Source: Candidatus Rokuibacteriota bacterium
Lineage (GTDB): Bacteria; JAUVQV01
Direction: 5' to 3'
Length of the DNA: 6,687 nt
NCBI GenBank assembly: GCA_030597995.1
Contig: JAUVQV010000045.1
Span: 1-6,687, forward strand
Of this stretch, positions 1 to 5,367 are shown in pieces. A program made the position numbers and the translations under genes. The notes under the pieces are model-generated. The model was given only the letters and a program-made list of their open reading frames with translations. It made no database searches and had not been told where the DNA came from. Position 1 is the first letter of the stretch, and each line of letters starts with the position of its first letter.

Positions 1-403
1 GATGAACCTCTATCGGCACCTTTTCTCGATAACTGTGGGGGAGGGGTAGCTGAAGCTTGACCCGCCCCTTCTTGATCTCGGCCCGTATCAGACCGGCACC
101 GGTTTCGAAATGCATCTGCTCCGGGGCAATGCCCTTGAGGTAGGCGAAGCGGGCGGCACAGCGACCGCCGTTTCCGCACATGGCCGCCTCGCTGCCGTCG
201 GCGTTGAAAAAGCGCCAGGAAAAATCCGCCCGACGGGATCTCTGAATCAGAATCAATCCGTCAGCCCCCACCGAAAAGCGGCGCACACACAATTCCCCGG
301 CCAGCCCCGGCATGGCCTCGGTCTTTACCACCCCGCGGCGGTTATCTATCACGATGAAGTCGTTGCCGCTGCCGCTCATTTTCCAGAAGGGAATTCTTGC
401 CAT
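1..403 (-). CDS. dapF: Diaminopimelate epimerase, N-terminal half (runs off left edge)
   Basis: DapF interconverts LL- and meso-2,6-diaminopimelate in the cytoplasm, the step before LysA and also the source of meso-DAP for peptidoglycan. The visible 134 residues start MARIPFWKMSGSGNDF, the usual family opening with the GxGNDF motif (about residues 11-16). FFNADGSE (65-72) is followed by MCGNGGRC (75-82), where Cys76 is the first of the two catalytic cysteines of this PLP-independent racemase. The second cysteine lies in the missing C-terminal half; the family is usually about 275 residues. The ATG at 403 gives the standard N-terminus. The gene starts 23 bp after the lysA stop on the same strand, so the two are probably cotranscribed. 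Only a weak SD candidate (GGGGAC, about 13 nt upstream) is seen. Identification is firm; completeness cannot be judged. Confidence 0.96.
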   Translation of the reverse strand, partial: MARIPFWKMSGSGNDFIVIDNRRGVVKTEAMPGLAGELCVRRFSVGADGLILIQRSRRADFSWRFFNADGSEAAMCGNGGRCAARFAYLKGIAPEQMHFETGAGLIRAEIKKGRVKLQLPLPHSYREKVPIEVH

Positions 404-426
404 TTACCCAACGAGTCCCCGGCGCC

Positions 427-1725
427 TCACTTCGGCAACGGCGATGCAGGGGTGGAGATCTTCCCCCCCTCCTTGTCCACCGCGGACAGATTCTCTCCCC
501 GAATCAGGTCCTGGTAAGTTTCCCGCTCCCTTATAATCGAGTACTTTCCACCCTGCACCAGGACCTCCGCCGCTCGAGGGCGCGAGTTGTAGTGAGATGA
601 CATTACAAAGCCGTAGGCACCGGCACTCATTACCGCCAGATATTCTCCGGGCGAGACTGCCGGCAGCTCACGGTCCCGGGCTAAAAAATCCCCGGACTCG
701 CAGATCGGCCCGACCACGTCCACCCTCGTGCGTTCCCCCGAAGATTCCCGTACCGGCTGGATCCCATGGTAGGAGCCGTAGAGTCCGGGCCGGATAAGGT
801 CGTTCATCCCGGCGTCAACCATCATGAAGCTTTTCCCGCCACTTTCCTTACGGTAGAGAAGGCGGGTCAGGAGAATGCCGGCGTTGCCCACCAAGACCCG
901 GCCCGGTTCTGTCAGAAGAGTACAGCTCAGCTTTTGCAGGGCCGGTAAAAGTGCGGCGGCAAATTGCTGCGGCTCCGGCGGCTCTTCACGTTCGTACGTG
1001 ATGCCAAGACCTCCGCCGATGTCGACATAGCGAAGATCCACGCCGAGCGTGCGAACCTGGGCGACGATCCGTGCGAGTTTCTCAATCGCTTCCCGGAAAG
1101 GCCCGATCTCGGTAATCTGGGATCCGATATGGGCGTGGATCCCGGCCACTTCCAGGTGCTCCATCTGCAGCGCCTCGCGGTAGCCCTGCAGGATTTGATC
1201 CGAGTCTATACCGAACTTGCTCTCCTTCGATCCGGTGGCAATGTGGCGGTGAGTCCGGGGGTCGATGGCGGGATTGATGCGCAGGGCCACCCTGGGGCGA
1301 AGCCCCTTTTCCCGCGCCACCTTATTGATGAGTCCCAGTTCCTCCCGCGACTCGACATTGAACATCAGAATTCCCGCCTTTTGGGCCTCTTCGATCTCCC
1401 GCTCGGTCTTCCCCACTCCGGCAAAGACTATTTTTGACGGTTCCACCCCGGCGGCCAGCGCCCGGTAGAGTTCACCTCCAGAGACCACGTCCATTCCGGC
1501 ACCCCATCCGGCGAGGAGCCGCAAGAGGGCGATGTTGGAATTTGCCTTTACGGCGTAACAGGTGAGATGCGGAATTTTCGAGAAGGCCTCGTCAAAGACC
1601 TGATAGTGCCGCCGGAGTGTGGCGTGGCTGTAAACATAGAGCGGGGTCCCGCATTCCTCCGCCAAGTCCCGCAGGGGGACGCCCTCACAATACAGTTCGT
1701 TGTTTCGGTACTGAAAGTGGTTCAT
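427..1725 (-). CDS. lysA: Diaminopimelate decarboxylase
   Basis: LysA is a cytoplasmic PLP enzyme that decarboxylates meso-diaminopimelate to L-lysine and CO2, the last step of lysine synthesis. The 432-residue product is a fold-type III (alanine racemase-like) decarboxylase. Visible motifs are CYAVKANSN (56-64, Lys60 being the PLP Schiff-base lysine), HIGSQ (199-203), GGGLG (237-241), EPGR (273-276), DAGMNDLIRPGLY (304-316) and CESGD (342-346, Cys342 being the active-site cysteine given by the partner subunit). Length is slightly above the usual 415-420 because of a polar C-terminal tail after about residue 412. The start at 1725 is chosen because MNHFQYRNNELYCEGVPL is the typical family beginning, and a promoter lies only about 23-50 bp upstream; the frame stays open to 2016 but that extension looks noncoding. 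dapF follows 23 bp downstream. No clear SD precedes the ATG. Confidence 0.97.
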   Translation of the reverse strand: MNHFQYRNNELYCEGVPLRDLAEECGTPLYVYSHATLRRHYQVFDEAFSKIPHLTCYAVKANSNIALLRLLAGWGAGMDVVSGGELYRALAAGVEPSKIVFAGVGKTEREIEEAQKAGILMFNVESREELGLINKVAREKGLRPRVALRINPAIDPRTHRHIATGSKESKFGIDSDQILQGYREALQMEHLEVAGIHAHIGSQITEIGPFREAIEKLARIVAQVRTLGVDLRYVDIGGGLGITYEREEPPEPQQFAAALLPALQKLSCTLLTEPGRVLVGNAGILLTRLLYRKESGGKSFMMVDAGMNDLIRPGLYGSYHGIQPVRESSGERTRVDVVGPICESGDFLARDRELPAVSPGEYLAVMSAGAYGFVMSSHYNSRPRAAEVLVQGGKYSIIRERETYQDLIRGENLSAVDKEGGKISTPASPLPK

Positions 1726-1747
1726 GACGCCGCGAAAAATTTGTCTT

Positions 1748-1776
1748 TTAGTAACACGAAGGTGCACCCCTGTCAA
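1748..1776 (-). promoter_or_regulatory. Predicted sigma70-type promoter of lysA-dapF
   Basis: On the minus strand a perfect -35 TTGACA (plus 1771-1776) is followed by a 17-bp spacer and a -10 TACTAA (plus 1748-1753), with TG at the extended -10 position just before it. The -10 matches the consensus at only three of six positions, but the perfect -35, ideal spacing and TG compensate. The start of transcription would fall near 1741, leaving a leader of about 16 nt (AATTTTTCGCGGCGTC) with no evident SD. The spacer holds an 8-bp palindrome GGTGCACC (1761-1768), which may be chance. Confidence 0.65.
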
Positions 1777-2144
1777 GAAATGTGAGTGCGAAAAGTTTCC
1801 CATTGTTGATTCGGTGGTCAGAAATCGCCGGGGGTGCTCCCTCTCGCTCTCGGCGAAAGAGGTCGGACCCCACTTCAACTCCCGTCCGCTCGAAGGCGCA
1901 AACTCGGCCCTAGGGGCCTCAAACATGCGCCTTCGGCCGCTCCGCGGCCCGCTCTCGGTCGCCGAGTGTGGTGCCCCGACATGGTTCGATGTTCGCTCAG
2001 GGGATATCCCCAACACCTCTCTCCGACCTTATACCATTCGAGACTTTTTCACTTGCCAATTGACCCAAGTGCCTGCACTTCCAAGACGTTCTCAATTTTC
2101 AATGGAAAAAAATGGGGAAAGTCCTAATGTGGTGTGGACCGCAT
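1777..2144. other. Noncoding stretch between the cupin gene and the lysA promoter
   Basis: About 370 bp with no supportable gene. Open frames cross it on both strands, but they are arginine/serine/proline-rich, resemble no family I know and change character at the gene borders, as expected of GC-rich noncoding DNA. It holds a hairpin-rich inverted-repeat region (1862-1980), a perfect 12-bp palindrome GGGGATATCCCC (2000-2011) and a 14-bp dyad AAGTGC-CT-GCACTT (2067-2080). The part nearest the cupin gene (2041-2130) is noticeably AT-richer. No convincing terminator for the cupin transcript was found; the best candidate is a 4-bp stem GTCC/GGAC followed by a T-rich run on the minus strand (about 2106-2137). 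Confidence 0.5.
1862..1980. repeat. Degenerate inverted repeat with nested hairpins
   Basis: A 10-bp perfect inverted repeat CGAAGGCGCA (1891-1900) / TGCGCCTTCG (1926-1935) encloses a smaller stem GGCCC (1906-1910) / GGGCC (1914-1918). Outside it the symmetry continues weakly, with GTCGG (1862-1866) facing CCGAC (1976-1980) and a CCCCAC-like stretch facing GTGGTG. The right arm carries about 15 extra bases forming their own hairpin, GGCCGC-TCC-GCGGCC (1935-1949), then CTCGG-TCG-CCGAG (1954-1966). The pattern suits a decayed palindromic repeat element, but could be a structured RNA or ordinary intergenic DNA. Only one copy is visible. Confidence 0.4.
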
Positions 2145-2480
2145 TCAGTGGCTGTGCCCGCCGGGGATGTGTCCGCCGGCGGATACGTAGTGCACCCCCT
2201 CGGTATCCTGCGCCCGTAACTCCCCCTCAAAATCCGGGTCGAGGTAGATAACCTGCCCCGGCTGCAGAACGATCTCCCCCCCCCGGTAGCGCAGGAGCCC
2301 ACGGCCTGACACCACTATCATTATCTCCTCGTGGCCTCTTCCCGCCGAGAGAGAGCGAGCCTCTCCAGCCTCGACCTCCCCGTAGACAAGGTAGGCCCCC
2401 CGGCTGCCGATCTGCCTGGGCCCGACAATGTACTCCTGGAATTCCTCGTTGAGATAGTCCCTGATATTGTAAGTCTCCAT
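2145..2480 (-). CDS. Small single-domain cupin protein of unknown function
   Basis: A 111-residue protein with the pattern of a single cupin barrel. GHEEIMIVVSGRG (49-61) matches the second half of cupin motif 1, with Glu52 seven residues before Gly59. GEIVLQPGQVIYLDPD (68-83) matches the G(x)5PG core of motif 2. The HxH pair of motif 1 and the histidine of motif 2 are absent: only His50 and Glu52 remain near the usual metal site. The C-terminus is histidine-rich, HYVSAGGHIPGGHSH (97-111), with His97, 104, 109 and 111. The start at 2480 is supported by a strong SD GGAGGGAG five bases upstream (plus 2486-2493); a longer open frame reaches 2624 but has no such signal. It is divergent from the plus-strand operon and separate from lysA. 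Substrate is unknown; it may be an isomerase-like or ligand-binding cupin. Confidence 0.8.
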   Translation of the reverse strand: METYNIRDYLNEEFQEYIVGPRQIGSRGAYLVYGEVEAGEARSLSAGRGHEEIMIVVSGRGLLRYRGGEIVLQPGQVIYLDPDFEGELRAQDTEGVHYVSAGGHIPGGHSH

Positions 2481-2491
2481 TTCGGCTCCCT

Positions 2492-2569
2492 CCGGAAAAT
2501 AATTAACCCAACAGGTGAGAACGTTTTCCGAGTGCTCTAAAGGATTCCAATGTAGTATTTTCCGGAAAA
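2492..2569. promoter_or_regulatory. Possible operator: three CGGAAAA/TTTTCCG sites
   Basis: The 166-bp divergent region between the cupin gene and the operon holds CCGGAAAA (2492-2499), TTTTCCG (2524-2530) and a perfect 12-bp palindrome TTTTCCGGAAAA (2558-2569). The CCG cores sit about 34-36 bp apart, close to a whole number (three and a bit) of helical turns. The first copy overlaps the cupin gene's SD, so a bound protein could affect the cupin transcript. No standard -35/-10 pair for the cupin gene could be assigned. A regulator is inferred only; none is encoded in the window. Confidence 0.3.
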
Positions 2570-2631
2570 GATTGCCACACCTATTCCCTCCTCCCCGGGA
2601 TACCGGTGCCGTGGCGGCCGGCATTGAGTTG

Positions 2632-2640
2632 TGCTACTCT
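2632..2640 (+). promoter_or_regulatory. Candidate extended -10 element giving a leaderless operon start
   Basis: TG-C-TACTCT lies so that transcription, about seven bases after the hexamer, would begin at 2647, the first base of the ATG of the DUF4911-like gene. The hexamer has the conserved T, A and final T, plus the TG extension, but no recognisable -35 lies at the right distance. The absence of any SD before that ATG agrees with a leaderless transcript. Weak evidence. Confidence 0.3.
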
Positions 2641-2646
2641 CCCTTT

Positions 2647-2901
2647 ATGGAAATCCATTTTCCTTCCCCGCCGACGGATGCCAGCCGGGTACTGCTCCTG
2701 GTTCCAGCGCCACAGATCTCCTACTTCCACGCCGTGCTGGAGGGGTATGACGACTTGGCGACAATGCGGACCCTGTCTTCCACGGAAGGGCTGGTGGAAA
2801 TACTCATCTCTCCCGGCGCGGAGGGCGAATTTTCAGATCTCGTCGCCGCCCTTCGAAGGGAAGGCCTTCAGATACGGGAAACACACCTCTGCGGAGACTG
2901 A
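2647..2901 (+). CDS. Small DUF4911-like protein
   Basis: An 84-residue soluble protein with no signal peptide or membrane segment. The core VLLLVPAPQISYFHAVLEGYDDLATMRTLSSTEGLVEILISPG (about residues 15-57) resembles what I remember of DUF4911 proteins: a hydrophobic strand, a helix containing F-x-LEGYDDLA, then a V-E-I-L-I-S-P-G strand, with an acidic/Leu-rich C-terminal helix. This looks like a small ferredoxin-like alpha/beta fold, possibly regulatory or binding. Function is unknown. The ATG at 2647 is preferred because the core fits it; no SD precedes it, and upstream in-frame GTG (2611) and TTG (2629) have no better signal. It ends two bases before tldD, which makes it the first gene of the operon and a possible accessory to TldD. 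The DUF assignment is from memory. Confidence 0.72.
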   Translation: MEIHFPSPPTDASRVLLLVPAPQISYFHAVLEGYDDLATMRTLSSTEGLVEILISPGAEGEFSDLVAALRREGLQIRETHLCGD

Positions 2902-2903
2902 CC

Positions 2904-4301
2904 ATGGTGCTGCTCAATTATCCCGAGATCTTGAAAGGACTTACCCGCCGCGGTGCCGACTACTCCGAATTCTTCCGGGGGCGGGAGGAATCGTTCTCCC
3001 TGCTACTGGAAGACGGCCGGGTAGAAAAGGTGATTCAGGGCGCGGAAGAGGGGCTCGGCCTGCGGGTCCTCGTGGAGGGCAGGACCTACTACACTTTCTC
3101 TCAAAATGTTTCGTCCGGATCCGGCCTCACACTGGCAAAGGAGCTGGCAGAGGCGATGGCGGTGGGAAAGCGCAGCTCTCGACCTCGTTCCAAGTACGCC
3201 CGCGGCGCGTTACCCATTCCTCCTCCCAGAAGACAGACCACCGGCCTTTCCCCTCCCGCCCTCACCGCACAGGTCAGGGGAGTGGACCGTATGATACGCA
3301 AGTTCCACCCCGGCATCCGCCAGGTGGTCATAGCCGGCCGCGAGCATCAAACCAGGGTCCGCATCCAGAACTCCCTCGGGGATGACGCCCGTGACCACCG
3401 TCTGACCAGTATCTGGGCGGTCCAGGTCATAGCCGCCGATGGGGCGGTCATACAGACGGGGTATGAGACCGCCGGAGGAAATGTCGGCCTCCATAAATTC
3501 CCCCCTCACACCCTGGAGGAAATCGCCCTCACCGCCGCCCGCCGGGCGGTCCAGATGCTCTCCGCCCGCCGGGCGCCGGGCGGAAGGATGCCGGTGGTCC
3601 TGGCTGCCGAAGCCGGGGGCACAATGGTGCACGAGGCGATCGGACACGGGCTCGAGGCCGACCTGGTCCAGGAAAAATTCTCCATCTATTCGGGGCGGCG
3701 AGGCCAGCGGGTAGCCAACCCGCTTATCTCGGTAGTTGACGATCCCACTCTCCCCGGGAGGCGAGGCAGCTACCTGGTGGACGACGAAGGGGTCTCTGCC
3801 CAACAGACGATGCTGGTGGAGCGAGGGGTACTCAAGACCTTTCTTTACGACCGTCTCACCGCCCATAAGGAAGGCCGAGCCAGCAATGGCCACGGCCGCC
3901 GGCAATCCTACCATTACCGACCCGTCCCCAGGATGTCGAACACCATGATCCTCCCGGGGAGAGACGATCCCGAAAAAATCCTGGCCGAGCTTCCCCGGGG
4001 CCTGCTGGTGAAAAAAATGGGTGGGGGACAGGTCAATACCGTGAACGGAGACTTCGTGTTCGAAGTGACCGAAGGCTACCAGATCGAGGGAGGAGAAGCG
4101 GCCTACCCGGTCCGGGGGGCCACCCTGATCGGGAACGGTGCTGAGGTCCTCCGTCAGATCGACCGAGTGGGAAGTGACCTGGGGTTTGGCCTGGGAACAT
4201 GCGGGAAGGAGGGTCAGGGAGTCCCGGTTGCGGATGCCCAGCCGACATTGAGGATCCCGGAAATCACTGTCGGCGGGAGCACCGAACCGGTCAAAAAATG
4301 A
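2904..4301 (+). CDS. tldD: TldD family zinc metalloprotease
   Basis: TldD is the catalytic subunit of the cytosolic TldD/TldE (PmbA) metalloprotease, known for degrading unfolded small peptides and maturing peptides such as microcin B17 and for CcdA turnover. The 465-residue length is normal for the family. The zinc motif HEAIGH (His243-Glu244-His248, followed by Glu251) is present. The C-terminal block GTCGKEGQGVPV (431-442) holds the conserved Cys433, which in TldD also binds zinc. The N-terminal domain shows the usual ADYSEFF (18-24) and GLGLRV (50-55) segments, and NGHGRRQSYHYRPVPRMSNT (328-347) is the TldD-specific region. The ATG follows the upstream stop by two bases and has an SD, GGAGA (2893-2897), six bases ahead. 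The end overlaps rsmD by four bases. The TldE/PmbA partner is not in the window and presumably lies elsewhere. Confidence 0.95.
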   Translation: MVLLNYPEILKGLTRRGADYSEFFRGREESFSLLLEDGRVEKVIQGAEEGLGLRVLVEGRTYYTFSQNVSSGSGLTLAKELAEAMAVGKRSSRPRSKYARGALPIPPPRRQTTGLSPPALTAQVRGVDRMIRKFHPGIRQVVIAGREHQTRVRIQNSLGDDARDHRLTSIWAVQVIAADGAVIQTGYETAGGNVGLHKFPPHTLEEIALTAARRAVQMLSARRAPGGRMPVVLAAEAGGTMVHEAIGHGLEADLVQEKFSIYSGRRGQRVANPLISVVDDPTLPGRRGSYLVDDEGVSAQQTMLVERGVLKTFLYDRLTAHKEGRASNGHGRRQSYHYRPVPRMSNTMILPGRDDPEKILAELPRGLLVKKMGGGQVNTVNGDFVFEVTEGYQIEGGEAAYPVRGATLIGNGAEVLRQIDRVGSDLGFGLGTCGKEGQGVPVADAQPTLRIPEITVGGSTEPVKK

Positions 4302-4855
4302 GAATTGTCGGCGGTGCACACCGGGGACGCCGCCTCCGTACATCCAGGGGAATTGCACTGCGGCCAACCTCGGGTCCGGTGAGGGAAACCCTCTTTAACC
4401 TCATCGGGCCAGACATCGTCGGGTGCCGTTTCCTCGACCTCTGTGCCGGCAGCGGCAGCGTGGGCATAGAAGCCTTGAGCCGCGGGGCCGGCGTCGCAGC
4501 CTTCGTCGACAACCACCCCGCAGCCATTGCCCTCATTCGAAGAAACCTTTTGGTCCTCGGGATCCACGCCGGCCCGACACTGATCCGCGGCGATTCCCTC
4601 GGGACCATCGAAAATTTCCAGCGCCGTCGGGTGTACTTCGACCTGGCCTTTCTTGACCCCCCGTATGACTCCGACCTGGCAGTACGGTGTTTACTTTCCC
4701 CCTCCTGGCGTGCTATTATGCGCGGCCAAAACAGGATCTTTATCCAGCACCGCCGCGGTCTCATCTTGCCGTCCGTGTCCGGCTGGAGGGCAGTGGACGA
4801 GCGGAGGTTCGGGGAGACGGTCTTGACAACATTCCAGGGAGAAGCACCACCATGA
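4298..4855 (+). CDS. rsmD: 16S rRNA (guanine966-N2)-methyltransferase
   Basis: RsmD uses S-adenosylmethionine to methylate N2 of G966 in 16S rRNA during 30S assembly. The 185-residue product starts MRIVGGAHRGRRL, the family opening, then RPTSGPVRETLFN (22-34), a variant of the usual RPTxDRVRExLFN in which D-R is replaced by G-P. Motif I for SAM binding is FLDLCAGSGSVGIEALSRGA (45-64), the acidic residue after strand 2 is Asp71, and the catalytic DPPY is at 120-123. FGETVLTTF (171-179) is the usual ending. The start overlaps the tldD stop as ATGA. No good SD lies just upstream, so initiation probably depends on ribosomes finishing tldD. The end overlaps coaD by four bases; rsmD-coaD adjacency is common in bacteria. 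Confidence 0.95.
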   Translation: MRIVGGAHRGRRLRTSRGIALRPTSGPVRETLFNLIGPDIVGCRFLDLCAGSGSVGIEALSRGAGVAAFVDNHPAAIALIRRNLLVLGIHAGPTLIRGDSLGTIENFQRRRVYFDLAFLDPPYDSDLAVRCLLSPSWRAIMRGQNRIFIQHRRGLILPSVSGWRAVDERRFGETVLTTFQGEAPP

Positions 4856-5367
4856 CTCGCTCCGCAATTTACCCAGGAACTTTCGACCCCATAACCAACG
4901 GCCACATCGATATCATCCATCGCGGGCTGTTCCTTTTCGATCGCCTGGTGGTGGCCATCGTCCGAAAGCCTGAAAAAGCCCCTCTCTTCTCCGCCGAGGA
5001 GCGGTTTGAGATGGCCCAGGCGGTCCTCTCCAACACCCCCGGGTCGGAAGTCACCGTCTTCGACGGCCTTTTGATCAACTTTTCCCGGAAGCAGGGTTGT
5101 CATGTCATCGTCCGGGGCTTACGGGCCATCTCGGATTTCGAATATGAGCTCCAGATCGCCCTCACCAATCGCGCTATGGACCCCAAGATCGAAACTGTCT
5201 TTCTGCTGCCGGGCGAGAAGAACATTTACCTCGCGTCCCGAATGGTCAAGGAGATCGCCAGCTATGGCGGTCCGGTGGGAAATTTCGTCACACCGATCGT
5301 TGAACGAAGGCTGCGTGATAAATTCCCGACCCCCCCCGCCTCCGGCACGATAAAAGGTAGTCCATGA
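4852..5367 (+). CDS. coaD: Pantetheine-phosphate adenylyltransferase
   Basis: CoaD joins 4'-phosphopantetheine and ATP to give dephospho-CoA and pyrophosphate, the penultimate step of CoA synthesis. The 171-residue protein begins MTRSAIYPGTFDPITNGHIDII, with Tyr7, Thr10 and His18 of the nucleotidyltransferase T/HxGH-type motif. Lys42, Arg88 and Arg91 (GLRAISDFEYE, 89-99) fall at the positions known for E. coli CoaD substrate contacts. The C-terminal motif, usually ISSSxVKE, reads LASRMVKE (127-134), a mild departure. Length exceeds the usual 159-165 through a short Pro/Ser/Gly-rich tail. The ATG overlaps the rsmD stop as ATGA and has an SD-like GGGAGAAG a few bases upstream (about 4837-4844). 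The stop overlaps the next gene in the same way. Confidence 0.97.
   Translation: MTRSAIYPGTFDPITNGHIDIIHRGLFLFDRLVVAIVRKPEKAPLFSAEERFEMAQAVLSNTPGSEVTVFDGLLINFSRKQGCHVIVRGLRAISDFEYELQIALTNRAMDPKIETVFLLPGEKNIYLASRMVKEIASYGGPVGNFVTPIVERRLRDKFPTPPASGTIKGSP

Noticed and set aside
1726..2016. 97-codon N-terminal extension of lysA starting at GTG 2016
   Set aside because: The extension is Arg/Ser/Pro-rich, resembles no LysA N-terminus, overlaps the hairpin region, and the best promoter lies downstream of it. The family-typical start is at 1725.
2106..2137. Intrinsic terminator after the cupin gene (minus strand)
   Set aside because: Only a 4-bp stem before a T-rich run interrupted by CCCCA; too weak to annotate.
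1724..2251. Plus-strand open frame of 175 codons across the intergenic region
   Set aside because: Crosses the lysA start, the repeat region and the cupin C-terminus with unnatural composition, no SD and no family resemblance; antisense by-product of GC-rich DNA.
2515..2646. Upstream start (GTG 2515) for the DUF4911-like gene
   Set aside because: Would run through the presumed operator region, has no SD, and the added residues do not look like a folded domain.
2481..2646. Sigma70 or sigma54 promoter for the cupin gene
   Set aside because: No -35/-10 pair with acceptable spacing and no GG/GC pair of the -24/-12 type was found, despite AT-rich patches.
2606..3385. Plus-strand open frame of 259 codons overlapping the DUF4911-like gene and tldD
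   Set aside because: Out of frame with both real genes and rich in Arg/Pro/Gly/Ser; a frame shadow.
3210..4367. Minus-strand open frame of 385 codons opposite tldD
   Set aside because: Fully antisense to a gene with clear TldD motifs; composition is typical of a shadow frame.
4291..5103. Minus-strand open frame of 270 codons opposite rsmD and coaD
   Set aside because: Antisense to two well-identified genes with intact motifs; no recognisable domain.
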